The notes below the pieces were generated by a model that saw only the letters and a list, made by a program, of their open reading frames with translations, made no database searches and was not told where the DNA came from. This document shows positions 1 through 9,643 of a DNA stretch of 44,469 bases, in pieces; position 1 is the stretch's first letter, and each line of letters opens with the position of its first letter. This DNA comes from a virus, in IMG/VR virus record IMGVR_UViG_3300046167_000571, positions 1 through 44,469 of that record; one strand, written 5' to 3'. The translations under genes and the position numbers were made by a program.

Positions 1-1
1 C

Positions 2-1216
2 GTTAAGTACATTGATTGTGCTTCAGGTTCAGCAGCCGGAGTTAGCAACGCAACTATCACAGTAAGCGACGTACTTGACCCTGACCGAGCAACTATCGGC
101 TTAACAGCAGGTGGTATTGCAGTACGAGTTGGACAGACAGTTTTGATTTCTGATAATGCAGGAGCAGGAGGTTCTAACAAAGGTATTGTAACAGCAGTTA
201 ACACAACAGCAGGTACTTTTAACGTAGCTTACTACGAAGCAGCAGGACAGACTTTTGCAGCTACAGATACTGTTACTGTATTTATCTATGGTTCTGAGTT
301 CAAAAAAGGAACTGAAGGAATGGACGGTTCATTAGAATCTGACGACTTCATCTTCGAGAACAACCCAATCATCATCAAAGACAATTACACAGTATCAGGT
401 TCTGATATGGCACAAATTGGATGGATTGAAGTAACTACTGAAAATGGAGCTAACGGATACCTATGGTATTTAAAGTCTGAGCACGAAACTCGTTTACGTT
501 TCGATGACCACTTAGAAACCGCAATGATTGAAGCAGTTCCTGCCGGTGTACCGGGTTCAGGTACTCCTGTAGCAGGTAGTGCAGCAGCTTTAGGATTTAA
601 AGGTTCTGAAGGTATATTCTACGCTGTTAACAACCGAGGAAACGTATGGGGTGGAGGTACCCCAACTACTCTTGCTCAGTGGGATACAGTAGTATCACGA
701 CTTGACAAGCAAGGTGCGATTGAAGAGAACGTAGTATTTGTTGATAGAGATTTCTCTTTTGACATTGACGATATGTTAGCAGGGTTAAACGGTTACTCAA
801 GTACGGGTGCTTCTAACTTCGCATCTTTCGGTTTGTTCGACAATGATAAGGATATGGCATTGAACTTAGGTTTCACAGGATTCCGTAGAGGATATGACTT
901 CTACAAGTCTGATTGGAAATACCTAAACGACCCAACTATGCGTGGTGGAATAGGTTCAGGAGCAGTAAACGGACTATTAGTTCCCGCAGGTTCTACATCA
1001 GTATACGACCAAGTAATGGGTAAAAACGCAAAGCGTCCATTCTTGCACGTTCGATACAGAGCTTCTGAAACTGAAGACAGACGTTACAAAACGTGGATTA
1101 CAGGTTCAGCAGGTGGAGCAAAAACTTCAAGCTTAGATGCTATGGAAGTACACTTCTTATCTGAGAGAGCTGTATGTACGTTAGGTGCAAACAACTTCTT
1201 CTTATTCCAAGACTAA
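2..1216 (+). CDS. Probable major capsid protein (5' end cut off)
   Basis: The frame is open from base 2, so the true start lies outside the window; the first methionine-type codon (TTG near 143) is internal. About 404 residues are visible. The C-terminal half has features I associate with capsid proteins of Bacteroidota podophages: a FRRGYDFYKSDWKYLNDPTMRGG stretch, split here as FRRGYDFYKSDW followed by KYLNDPTMRGG, and an ending of RAVCTLGANNFFLFQD. The gene is followed by a strong terminator, as expected for a highly expressed virion protein, and by connector and tail genes. The capsid assignment is by family resemblance and position. I could not check the fold; another abundant structural protein is possible. 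Confidence 0.72.
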   Translation, partial: VKYIDCASGSAAGVSNATITVSDVLDPDRATIGLTAGGIAVRVGQTVLISDNAGAGGSNKGIVTAVNTTAGTFNVAYYEAAGQTFAATDTVTVFIYGSEFKKGTEGMDGSLESDDFIFENNPIIIKDNYTVSGSDMAQIGWIEVTTENGANGYLWYLKSEHETRLRFDDHLETAMIEAVPAGVPGSGTPVAGSAAALGFKGSEGIFYAVNNRGNVWGGGTPTTLAQWDTVVSRLDKQGAIEENVVFVDRDFSFDIDDMLAGLNGYSSTGASNFASFGLFDNDKDMALNLGFTGFRRGYDFYKSDWKYLNDPTMRGGIGSGAVNGLLVPAGSTSVYDQVMGKNAKRPFLHVRYRASETEDRRYKTWITGSAGGAKTSSLDAMEVHFLSERAVCTLGANNFFLFQD

Positions 1217-1232
1217 GAAGTAAATTAATAAT

Positions 1233-1268
1233 GGGATGGGGCTACATATGTAGCCTCTCCCTTTTTTT
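1233..1268 (+). terminator. Intrinsic terminator after the capsid gene
   Basis: GGGAtgGGGCTACATA pairs with TATGTAGCCtcTCCC, giving a long stem with one internal mismatch, followed directly by seven T. It lies 16 bases past the capsid stop. It probably lowers transcription of downstream genes relative to capsid rather than ending it, because no clear promoter is visible before the next gene. Confidence 0.88.
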
Positions 1269-1288
1269 AAGAATTAAATTAGAATTAA

Positions 1289-2038
1289 ATGAAAAATAAA
1301 AACAAAGTATTTGAAGCCAAGTCTTACAGGCTTACAAGAGATGTAGCACCTTTATCTTTTATGCTACCAACACAAAACAGTAGAAGATTTGCATTAATGT
1401 ATTTTGACGAAGGTACAGGTACTAACCGAGAGCTTCGTTATGCACGAAATCAAAAGTCTCCCTTTGTGGATGAGCAGGATGGAAATGCAATTCTCGAACC
1501 CGTAGTATTTGAAGATGGGTTACTTCACGTTCCAAAAGAAAACCAAGTATTACAGAAGTTCTTACACTACCATCCCTTAAATGGAAAAAAGTTTATAGAG
1601 GTTGATAAAGCTAAGGACGCAATAGAAGAAGTAGACTACCTATTAGTTCAAGCAGACGCATTGATAGAGGCTAAGTCACTTAGCATAGAGCAACTTGAGA
1701 ATGTATGTCGTGTACTCTTTGGTATGGATACATCAAAGACATCCACCGCAGAGATGAAGCGAGACATATTAGTATTTGCTAAGAACAATCCAAGTGATTT
1801 CTTAGATGTTATAACAGACCCTGAGCTACAGTTAGTAGGAACGGTTCAAAGATTCTTTGACCAAGGGCTATTGACATTTAGAAAAAGTAACAAAGAGGTA
1901 TGGTTTAATTTATCTTCCAATAAAACAAAGTTATTAAATGTACCTTTTGGAGAAGAAGGTATAGATTTAGTTGTCTCTTATATGAAGAGCGATGATGGTA
2001 TAGAGATATTAAAACACCTTGAATCACTATTAGACTAA
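1289..2038 (+). CDS. Conserved capsid-neighbour protein, unknown function
   Basis: This is a soluble 249-residue protein of mixed charge with no signal peptide or membrane segment. I do not recognise a domain. It starts at ATG after an A/T-only leader and is flanked by two terminators (1233-1268 and 2061-2093), so it forms its own small transcriptional compartment between the capsid and connector genes. That position suggests a head-associated or assembly role. This is inference from location only. Confidence 0.6.
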   Translation: MKNKNKVFEAKSYRLTRDVAPLSFMLPTQNSRRFALMYFDEGTGTNRELRYARNQKSPFVDEQDGNAILEPVVFEDGLLHVPKENQVLQKFLHYHPLNGKKFIEVDKAKDAIEEVDYLLVQADALIEAKSLSIEQLENVCRVLFGMDTSKTSTAEMKRDILVFAKNNPSDFLDVITDPELQLVGTVQRFFDQGLLTFRKSNKEVWFNLSSNKTKLLNVPFGEEGIDLVVSYMKSDDGIEILKHLESLLD

Positions 2039-2060
2039 CAAGTTACTCTACCAATATACA

Positions 2061-2093
2061 AAGACTCCGCAAAAATGTGGGGTCTTTTTTTTT
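2061..2093 (+). terminator. Intrinsic terminator
   Basis: AGACTCCGCA and TGTGGGGTCT form a 10-bp stem with G-T pairs around an AAAA loop, followed by nine T. It ends transcription after the 249-aa gene and sits four bases ahead of a promoter -7 box. Confidence 0.88.
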
Positions 2094-2096
2094 GCC

Positions 2097-2104
2097 TATC
2101 TTTG
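2097..2104 (+). promoter_or_regulatory. Bacteroidota -7 promoter box (TATCTTTG)
   Basis: TATCTTTG matches the known Bacteroidota -7 consensus TAnnTTTG. It lies immediately after the terminator and 17 nt before the ATG at 2122. No clear -33 TTG is visible at the usual spacing. It probably restarts transcription for the connector and tail genes. Confidence 0.72.
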
Positions 2105-2121
2105 TAATAAAATAAGAGCAG

Positions 2122-3063
2122 ATGATTAACTCGGTCCGACAGACGGTAATGTCTGTATTGAACAAAAATAATTACGGGTACATAACCCCATCTGATTTCA
2201 ACTTGTTTGCAAAGCAAGCTCAGTTAGATATCTTTGAGAATTATTTCTATCAGTACAACTACCAATTAATGAAAGAAAATGCCCGTCAATCAGGAACGGG
2301 TTACGCAGATATTACGAAAGGTATAGAGGAGGTAATAGACTCTTTCTCAGTAACGCTACCATTGTTACAGAATGCAGGTAGTCAGTATTTTTTACCATCT
2401 CCAACAACGACTAACAATAGCTACTATCTTATTAATAAGGTATTAATCTATACTAATCAATTGGCAAGTGGTACTACCGATGCATTTGATTCAGTAACAT
2501 TTACGATTGTAGACGACAATGCAGCAGACTTTATAGCAAGTGGTGTATCAGTAGGAGACATCGTGTCAACGGTAACAAATAACGTTACATACAATACTAT
2601 AGTGGCATCTGTGAACAGCTCTACTCAGTTAACAGTAGGAGCTACGTCAGGCGTAAATGTATGGAATGCAACTAATAAGACTTATAATATATATAGGGCA
2701 TCAGACATAAAGGAAGCAGAGAAGGTAAGCAACAGCAAGATTACTATGCTAAGTAATTCTATTCTTACTGCACCAAACCTAACATTCCCTGCATACGCAC
2801 AGGAGGGTGACTTCTTGGATTCTTATCCAAACACAATAAATAATATAGGGCAATTGGTTTCTCAGTACATTAGATTTCCATTTGCACCTAAGTGGACATT
2901 CATAACATTAGCAAGTGGAGAGCCTGTATTTGATTCAGGAAGTGCTGACTATCAAGACTTTGAGCTACCATTGGACGATGAGGTTAACTTGGTTAACAAG
3001 ATTCTACAATACGCAGGTATGTCGATTAGAGAGATTCAAGGCAGTACAGTTTGCACAGGCTGA
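2122..3063 (+). CDS. Head-tail connector-type virion protein (3' end out of frame)
   Basis: The ORF gives 313 residues, but the last codons are probably wrong. Near 3037-3041 skipping one G gives a +1 frame reading AVQFAQAEDNENTALEK and stopping at 3092-3094, three bases before the next ATG at 3098. This acidic, Q/E-rich tail looks like a genuine C-terminus, and the stop-to-start spacing then matches the neighbouring genes. The restored protein would be 323 residues. The N-terminus (NSVRQTVMSVLNKNNYGYIT) and the position between capsid and tail suggest an adaptor or stopper-type protein. The exact role is not established. Confidence 0.65.
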   Translation: MINSVRQTVMSVLNKNNYGYITPSDFNLFAKQAQLDIFENYFYQYNYQLMKENARQSGTGYADITKGIEEVIDSFSVTLPLLQNAGSQYFLPSPTTTNNSYYLINKVLIYTNQLASGTTDAFDSVTFTIVDDNAADFIASGVSVGDIVSTVTNNVTYNTIVASVNSSTQLTVGATSGVNVWNATNKTYNIYRASDIKEAEKVSNSKITMLSNSILTAPNLTFPAYAQEGDFLDSYPNTINNIGQLVSQYIRFPFAPKWTFITLASGEPVFDSGSADYQDFELPLDDEVNLVNKILQYAGMSIREIQGSTVCTG

Positions 3064-3097
3064 GGACAACGAGAATACAGCATTAGAAAAATAACAT

Positions 3098-4021
3098 ATG
3101 GCATATATATCACAATATCAATATTACGAAAATGGAGGGGCAAGCCCTGAAGATGAAAATTGGGGTTCATACCAATATGTTTCTTTAGAGGATATAGTAA
3201 ATAATTTTATGTTAATGTACGCAGGGAACCACTCATTGGTAAACAATGAGCCTCGCTACAAAGTATTGTTCCACGCAAAGAGGGCGATACAAGAATTAAA
3301 CTATGACGCATTTAAAGAGAGCAAGATATTAGAACTAAATGTTGGGGCACAGCTTAGGTATGTGCTACCATCAGACTATGTAAATTGGATTAGAGTATCA
3401 ATGTACCGTGATGGTCTATTGATGCCATTGACTGAAAACATTCAGACCAATTGGTCAAGTGCATACCTACAAGACAATAACGATAGGATACTATTCGATA
3501 TAGACGGTAACGCATTAAGCCCTCAGAACTCAAACTTAGACCAAGATAGATTGGATGGGACTAAGCAGTCTATATACCTAAACCAAAACTCTGAGTATTA
3601 TGGGAGAGCAGGTTGGAATATTGATGGGGCTTGGTACTTTGACTATGGGATAGGTGCTCGATATGGATTAAACACAGAGACTGCAAACGCTAACCCTACA
3701 TTTAAGATAGATGCCAAGGGTGGTGTGATAAACTTTAGCTCAGGTATTGAGGGAGAGCTTGTTGTACTTGAGTATGTATCTGATGGTATGGAGAATGGAG
3801 ACGACAGTAAGGTAACTGTTAATAAGTTATTTGAAGACTTCATCTACGCTTACATTGAGTACGCTATATTAAATAGCAAGGTAGGTGTCCAAGAGTATGT
3901 CGTAAGGAGAGCACAGAAGAGAAAGACAGCATTACTTAGAAACGCAAAAATAAGAATTAGCAATATACATCCGGGAAGATTATTAATGAATCTAAGAGGA
4001 AGAGATAAGTGGTTAAAATAA
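3098..4021 (+). CDS. Tail adaptor / tubular-type virion protein
   Basis: This 307-residue protein has a central segment LRYVLPSDYVNWIRVSMYRD and an upstream RYKVLFHAKRAIQELNYDAF, a layout I associate with head-to-tail adaptor or tail-tubular-A-like proteins of podophages. The C-terminus is basic (RRAQKRKTALLRNAKIRI). The next gene starts one base after its stop, so the two are probably translated together. The function comes from family resemblance and gene order. Confidence 0.62.
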   Translation: MAYISQYQYYENGGASPEDENWGSYQYVSLEDIVNNFMLMYAGNHSLVNNEPRYKVLFHAKRAIQELNYDAFKESKILELNVGAQLRYVLPSDYVNWIRVSMYRDGLLMPLTENIQTNWSSAYLQDNNDRILFDIDGNALSPQNSNLDQDRLDGTKQSIYLNQNSEYYGRAGWNIDGAWYFDYGIGARYGLNTETANANPTFKIDAKGGVINFSSGIEGELVVLEYVSDGMENGDDSKVTVNKLFEDFIYAYIEYAILNSKVGVQEYVVRRAQKRKTALLRNAKIRISNIHPGRLLMNLRGRDKWLK

Positions 4022-4022
4022 T

Positions 4023-5021
4023 ATGGCGAATATTCAAAGAAACTTTATAGCAGGTAGGATGAATAAATCAGTCGATGAGCGACTCGTTCCAAACGGGGAG
4101 TACATTGATGCATTAAACATTCGTATGGGGTCAACAGAAGGCTCTGAGATAGGTGTCCTTGAAAACTCTAAAGGGAATACTCAGCTAACAACGTTAAAGT
4201 ATAATAACCAAGCACTATCTGCTAACGCAAGGTGCATAGGAGCATTTGATGATGGAGCCAATGAGACTATGTATTGGTTTATACACGACTCAGACTTTAA
4301 TCAAGGTAAACTTGATATGGTAGTGTCCTATAATGTAAACACTACGGCAGTTGTATACCATCTAATAAGTATCAATGATGGAAGTGGGAGTGGAAATACC
4401 ACACTAAACTTCAATCCTGAGTACCTAATAACAGGCGTAAATAAAGTTGAGGACTTGTTATTCTTTACAGATAACCTTAATCAGCCAAGAGAAATAAATG
4501 TTAAGAGAGGTTACTCTCAGCCCGTGGCAGGTGTAGATGGGTTTGCTTATGATGATATATTGGTAATAAAAAGACCACCATCAGCAGCACCTGAAGTAGC
4601 TCTTGTTACCACATCACCAAACGAAACATTCTTAGAGGAGAGGTTTATATGCTTTGCTTATAGATACAAGTATGCTGATGATGAGTATTCAGCTACATCT
4701 CAATGGACAGACCCTGCATTCTCACCAAGACCTTTTGTTCATCTTGAAATAGATAGTATGCTAAATGAGGGTATGATTAATGAGTTTAATCAAGCGGAGG
4801 TAACCTACAATACAGGTGGACCTTTGGTAAAAGGTATTGACATATTATTTAAGGAAGCAGATAGCCCTACTATAAAGATAATAGAGAAGATTGACAAGGC
4901 GAAAGCAGGTCTTACGGACGATGCAGAAGAGACCTTTACATTCACAAACAGTAAGATATTTACAATACTCCCTGAGTCAGAGATACTCAGACTATACGAT
5001 AGTGTACCCTTACTAGAGTAA
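4023..5021 (+). CDS. Large tail protein, N-terminal part (frame-broken)
   Basis: The N-terminus NFIAGRMNKSVDERLVPNGE followed by YIDALNIRMGSTEGSEIG is a conserved opening of large tail or stabilisation proteins in Bacteroidota podophages. The frame stops at TAA 5019-5021, just after RLYDSVPLLE. Skipping the T at 5019 continues as KAQTVMGNRLMYGNYTEGFD, so the next ORF is the same protein. With a second shift near 6937, the region 4023-8671 encodes about 1548 residues. Whether this is an assembly insertion or real recoding cannot be told from the sequence. Confidence 0.75.
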   Translation: MANIQRNFIAGRMNKSVDERLVPNGEYIDALNIRMGSTEGSEIGVLENSKGNTQLTTLKYNNQALSANARCIGAFDDGANETMYWFIHDSDFNQGKLDMVVSYNVNTTAVVYHLISINDGSGSGNTTLNFNPEYLITGVNKVEDLLFFTDNLNQPREINVKRGYSQPVAGVDGFAYDDILVIKRPPSAAPEVALVTTSPNETFLEERFICFAYRYKYADDEYSATSQWTDPAFSPRPFVHLEIDSMLNEGMINEFNQAEVTYNTGGPLVKGIDILFKEADSPTIKIIEKIDKAKAGLTDDAEETFTFTNSKIFTILPESEILRLYDSVPLLE

Positions 5022-5034
5022 GGCTCAGACAGTT

Positions 5035-6945
5035 ATGGGAAATCGACTTATGTACGGTAACTATACTGAAGGATTTGACTTGATAGACAACGATGGTAAC
5101 GATGTAAGGTTTGATTACACTACTTCACAAAAATCTGTATCTCTTAGTACAGATACTATTGATGGTACACTATCAGCAGCAACCTATACCATAAGTGGAA
5201 CAGATACACCTGCGGATACTTTGGTTTCATTTGAATTTCCTTTAAGCGTAGAACTAAAAGCAGGAGCAACTCTTACTTTTTCCTTTATTTTTAATCATAG
5301 CGGTTGGTCATCAGGTAGTACGACACCTGTTCCTACAGAGACAAATGGCAATGGTAATCCTCTTGAGTTTTCATTTCCTCTTATAAGAGACTATGTAAGT
5401 GTGTACGACTTATGGCTAAGTGATGAGTGGCAAGAAGCTATAGGAATATCTTTACCCGGTGGTAATATTCAGCCAATGGCTACAGCAGAAGATGGGACTA
5501 CATTAACAGATTTATATAACACTATATTTGCTGACATTCTTAATGGTGCATATGAAAAATATCAGAGTGGTATAAGTGCTATTGAACAAGCAATTATAAC
5601 TACGGCTTCGGCAGGGTCAGGTGTAATTACCTTTCAGTTCCCTGCTATACAATACCAAGATAATATTACTGCTGCTAATGTATATACGGAATACTTATCT
5701 GTTGTTGACCCAACTATAGAATACTTGTCAACAGGAACTCAGAAGAGCTTGCATAGCAATAGAGGATACGAGATAGGTATAGTCTATATGGACGAGTTCA
5801 ATAGGTCTACTCCTGCATTAGTTAGTGAGAACAATACGGAGCACTTCCCTTGTTCTACTTGCGACACAGCTAATAGTATTGACGTAACTATACCAACCAC
5901 ACAGCTTGCTCCATTTTGGGCAAAGAAATATAAGTTTGCAATAAAGCCTGACAGAGAGACTTACGAGACTATATACTCAAATATATATTTTACAGAACCC
6001 GGCAGTAGTGATACATACTTCTTACTTGAGGGAGAGAACGCTGCCAAGATAACAGACGGACAGAGGTTAATAGTAAAGAGAGATGTTAGGGGTTCGGCAG
6101 ATAGCTGCCTATATGCTACAGTATTAGAGAAAGAAGCAAAGCAAGAAGATTTTATTGACGTTCCATCATCTGAAAATCCTTCCATTAATCTACCTATACC
6201 AAGTGGTGTGTATATGAAGATAGACAACACTAACTTATCCGTAAATAATACAGATAACTCTATTATAAATCTAAGAGGAGCGGATACTAAGTCAAATGAA
6301 TCAGGTATATCACCTCGAATAGTTGTTCCTATGAATATATTTAATCCAACATCAGGAGTTGCAGAGGATTTTGATATACCACGAGGCAGTAGGGTTGTGC
6401 TTCATTATAGAAATATTAGAGAAGGGGGTGGACTTCTTGGGAGATGTGAAAAAAGAGAGTACCAATTGGATGTAGTATATACAGCGTCTGCTGATTATGA
6501 CAATATGTATGATTGGTTTGTAGGCGATAATATTGATTTGACATTGAATAATGGGGCTATAAATGTAGGTCCTCAGTCAAATGAATTTTTAGACCCAACT
6601 CCGGGAACACCTGTTCCTCTTACGGGTACTACGGTTCCTCGTTTGGGAAATAGTGTAAGTGTAAATAAATGGCAATTTTTCAGATTTACTTCAAGTAATA
6701 GTTTAGTATTAGCTATAACAGGTGCTCAGGCTTGTGGGTCAAGCGATAAGAGACAGTCTTTTCTCGAAGCTCACGTAACCGTATACAGGGCAGATGAGAC
6801 AGTAGTATTTGAAAGCGAACCACTTGATGCATCTCCTGATATTTGGTATGAGTCTTCTGAGTCATTTGGAATTGTTGAAGGTACAGATAAGTGTCGTATA
6901 GAGTTAGGTGTTGCATTAGCAGAGCCTACAGCCTATTGCATTTAA
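5035..6945 (+). CDS. Large tail protein, middle part (frame-broken)
   Basis: The apparent start MGNRLMYGNYTEGFD is an internal motif of the tail protein begun at 4023, not a new gene; upstream codons in the same frame (K-A-Q-T-V) join it to the first part. It is a 636-residue, beta-rich, Thr/Ser/Asn-rich segment. A Cys pair appears in PCSTCDTANS. The frame ends at TAA 6943-6945, while the +1 frame continues as AFNYLDLDGRSQQIVLQPG into the next segment. Confidence 0.75.
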   Translation: MGNRLMYGNYTEGFDLIDNDGNDVRFDYTTSQKSVSLSTDTIDGTLSAATYTISGTDTPADTLVSFEFPLSVELKAGATLTFSFIFNHSGWSSGSTTPVPTETNGNGNPLEFSFPLIRDYVSVYDLWLSDEWQEAIGISLPGGNIQPMATAEDGTTLTDLYNTIFADILNGAYEKYQSGISAIEQAIITTASAGSGVITFQFPAIQYQDNITAANVYTEYLSVVDPTIEYLSTGTQKSLHSNRGYEIGIVYMDEFNRSTPALVSENNTEHFPCSTCDTANSIDVTIPTTQLAPFWAKKYKFAIKPDRETYETIYSNIYFTEPGSSDTYFLLEGENAAKITDGQRLIVKRDVRGSADSCLYATVLEKEAKQEDFIDVPSSENPSINLPIPSGVYMKIDNTNLSVNNTDNSIINLRGADTKSNESGISPRIVVPMNIFNPTSGVAEDFDIPRGSRVVLHYRNIREGGGLLGRCEKREYQLDVVYTASADYDNMYDWFVGDNIDLTLNNGAINVGPQSNEFLDPTPGTPVPLTGTTVPRLGNSVSVNKWQFFRFTSSNSLVLAITGAQACGSSDKRQSFLEAHVTVYRADETVVFESEPLDASPDIWYESSESFGIVEGTDKCRIELGVALAEPTAYCI

Positions 6946-6982
6946 CTATCTTGATTTAGATGGAAGAAGTCAGCAAATAGTA

Positions 6983-8671
6983 TTGCAGCCCGGAACGGCA
7001 CTATTTGTAAATGGTATATGTGGTAGTGCAGCAGTATCTCCTACTACACCGGCTACTCTTCCTGTTACAATATTTGATACAGCATTAGCAGCAGGTACGC
7101 ACTTGGGTAATGTTCAAGACCAAATCCTTAGCTCACCCACTCCTGCTATATGCGAAACAAACTTCTTTAACTGCTTTACATTTGGAAATGGTGTAGAGAG
7201 CTATAAGATTAGAGATAGTGCCATTGGTAAACCTTTTGCACTTGGCAACAGGGTTACATCCACACAGGCAAATGAGGTTGAGCAAGTTAATAGATTTGCT
7301 GATATTACCTATAGTGGTGTATACTCAGACGAGTCGAATGTAAATAGGCTAAATGAGTTTAATAGAGGGCTACTTAACTTCAAGCCACTCGAAGAATCAT
7401 TTGGTCCTGTAGAAATACTATTCGGTAGAGAGACAGATGTACTGACTTTACAAGAGGATAAGATATCATATGTATTAGCAGGGAAAAACTTACTCTCTGA
7501 CGCAGCAGGTGGAAGCACCCTTACCTCAGTACCTCAAGTGTTAGGTACTCAGATAGCAAGGATTGAGGAGTTTGGTATCAGTAATAACCCTGAGAGCTTT
7601 GCTCAATGGGGACCTGATAAATACTTCACAGATGCAAAGAGAGGTGCTGTATTGAAACTTACAGGGGCAAGTGGTCCGAGTGACTCATTAGAGATTATCT
7701 CTCAGAATGGTATGAGAACTTGGTTTAGAGACCTCTTCCTTGTATCAATGGATAAACAGAAACTTGGTGGCTTTGACCCATATATGAATGAGTATGTCAT
7801 CACAGCTAACCAACAAGACTTACCTGCACAGATTGAATGTGTGGACTGTGATGTGTCTCAGACAATAACAGTAACACCTGAGACTCCTTACAACCGATGC
7901 TTTGAATTAGGTGCAGCGATTGGAGAGACTATTATGGGATGGAGTGCTTCTGTAGTTAATCCCGGAGATGTTCTTGACTACGATGTAATCATTACCTATA
8001 ATGGAAATGTTACACAGATATTAGGGTCGAGTAGCGGTATAGGTACACTCATCTTCCAAAAGGATACGATAAATGTAACTGAGGTAACAATACAGATAAT
8101 ATCAAGGGTTCCAATGAATATTAATTTCACGGTAGGATGTCCTTTATCTGAGACTATTAGTATTGTTGAGGTGTGTGTGACGAGTCCGAATGAAGAGGGA
8201 CTACAAGTTCACAACCAACACAGATTTGTGGATGGCACGTATACATCGCCACTAACATCCAACCAAGTAAAGTTTGGAACAGATATAGGAAGCCCTGTGG
8301 TGTCATACTATGACGTTACAACGGGACCACAAGGTGTTGGGGCTATACCACCGAATGGTGCGAGTATGACCCTTACATTCAATAAGCTGAGTGGAGATAG
8401 TGCGACATTTGATACATCTGCAAATGACTTTAAGTTTTTAAGGAGTAGTACAAACTATCCAAATACACAGGCATCTATTGCAACCCTTTTAGCTGCAGCT
8501 ACGTCAATGACTACGGATACAGGTGGAGCACCCAATATATACACGGGTACTTTTACTGTACCTAATGGAAGTAATGGAGATTTTTTATATCTTATATATG
8601 ACTATAGAAAGCCTAATAATGTCAACTTATGTTTTGGTGCAGACTTGGAATCTTCTTGTTGTGGATGTTAA
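6983..8671 (+). CDS. Large tail protein, C-terminal part (frame-broken)
   Basis: The first possible start is an internal TTG. Upstream codons in this frame (AFNYLDLDGRSQQIV) overlap the end of the previous segment, which shows it is the C-terminal third of the 4023-8671 protein. It contains conserved-looking RFADITYSGVYSDESNVNR and EVNEV-like turns, and FRDLFLVSMDKQKLGGFDPY, resembling a propeller or platform domain of tail proteins. It ends in a Cys-rich tail (SSCCGC). The next gene starts 24 bases later. Confidence 0.74.
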   Translation: MQPGTALFVNGICGSAAVSPTTPATLPVTIFDTALAAGTHLGNVQDQILSSPTPAICETNFFNCFTFGNGVESYKIRDSAIGKPFALGNRVTSTQANEVEQVNRFADITYSGVYSDESNVNRLNEFNRGLLNFKPLEESFGPVEILFGRETDVLTLQEDKISYVLAGKNLLSDAAGGSTLTSVPQVLGTQIARIEEFGISNNPESFAQWGPDKYFTDAKRGAVLKLTGASGPSDSLEIISQNGMRTWFRDLFLVSMDKQKLGGFDPYMNEYVITANQQDLPAQIECVDCDVSQTITVTPETPYNRCFELGAAIGETIMGWSASVVNPGDVLDYDVIITYNGNVTQILGSSSGIGTLIFQKDTINVTEVTIQIISRVPMNINFTVGCPLSETISIVEVCVTSPNEEGLQVHNQHRFVDGTYTSPLTSNQVKFGTDIGSPVVSYYDVTTGPQGVGAIPPNGASMTLTFNKLSGDSATFDTSANDFKFLRSSTNYPNTQASIATLLAAATSMTTDTGGAPNIYTGTFTVPNGSNGDFLYLIYDYRKPNNVNLCFGADLESSCCGC

Positions 8672-8695
8672 AAAGAAAATAATTAGAATTAAAAA

Positions 8696-9631
8696 ATGGC
8701 AACAGTAAACGTATATATAGACGGAACAACACTAAGCAACTCTACTGCGGTTTATACAGACGCAGGGCTAACAACTTGTGCAACAGCAGGATTCTACTCT
8801 GATGGTACTATATCAAGAGAGCAGGTAGTTAGTGGAGGTACTTGTTACCTACTACCAAATCAGACTTGCCCTTCTTGTGCAACAGCGTGTGGAGGATTGA
8901 TTGCATTGTCAAGTGCTGCGGCAGGATACTATACTTTAGATATAGACACAGGAGCAACCTCAACAGATACAGGAGCAATAGTAGTTAGCTTTAATCCATT
9001 TAGTGTGCCTGATGGTGTAAGAGCTGTATATGATGGAGTGACTTATAATAAGTTAAGTTCTCCAATCTATGGTAAATTGCAGTCAACAGGAGCGAATGAC
9101 CCCTTTACATTTATTGGAAACACAGGGGATGATTGTGGTATTCTTGCAGGTAGCCCACACACTTTAGACGAGTATGATTACGATGGTACTTCTTTTGTGG
9201 CTACAGGTAACACTCAAGTTGTAACAGTAAACTCAGTAGATATGCAGTTAACTGCTACAGCACCGGGACTTTGTGTTATGGTTATACCAAAGCTCGTAGG
9301 TACTCCATCAATTATAAGGCTTGAGATAGCAGGTCCCTGTGCAGGTACAGGATTTAATGTTACAACAGCGTGTCCAACGGAGCTAACATCTTTTACGACA
9401 TCATCAAGACAGGTGTCATCCGTTAATGCCTGTGCTGAGACCACATATCCTGTAACGCTTTATAATGTACCCGTAACAGGAACGGCAGGAGCACCTGCAT
9501 TGCACGACTATGTGTTTACAGATATAAACGGACAATTTGCTCCCGGGGATGGCTTTTATAGGGTTGAGTCTACAGGAGATAATATTGAGGTTACAGATGG
9601 TATTGTTGTAGGAGTAAATACTTGTCCATAA
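8696..9631 (+). CDS. Predicted tail fibre / receptor-binding-type structural protein
   Basis: This 311-residue protein is rich in Thr, Ala, Gly and Ser, with many Cys (for example CPSCATACGG). The opening MATVNVYIDGTTLSNSTAVY leads into a DGFYSDGTI-like turn. It looks like a repetitive beta-rich surface protein. The Cys-rich style matches the end of the preceding tail protein, so the two may contact each other. No enzymatic motif is seen. A fibre or tail-tip role is inferred from composition and location. Confidence 0.5.
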   Translation: MATVNVYIDGTTLSNSTAVYTDAGLTTCATAGFYSDGTISREQVVSGGTCYLLPNQTCPSCATACGGLIALSSAAAGYYTLDIDTGATSTDTGAIVVSFNPFSVPDGVRAVYDGVTYNKLSSPIYGKLQSTGANDPFTFIGNTGDDCGILAGSPHTLDEYDYDGTSFVATGNTQVVTVNSVDMQLTATAPGLCVMVIPKLVGTPSIIRLEIAGPCAGTGFNVTTACPTELTSFTTSSRQVSSVNACAETTYPVTLYNVPVTGTAGAPALHDYVFTDINGQFAPGDGFYRVESTGDNIEVTDGIVVGVNTCP

Positions 9632-9643
9632 AGAAAATAAGAT

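Noticed and set aside
2035-2217. 60-aa minus-strand ORF
   Set aside because: It crosses a terminator and the 5' end of the connector gene and has no promoter or coding character.
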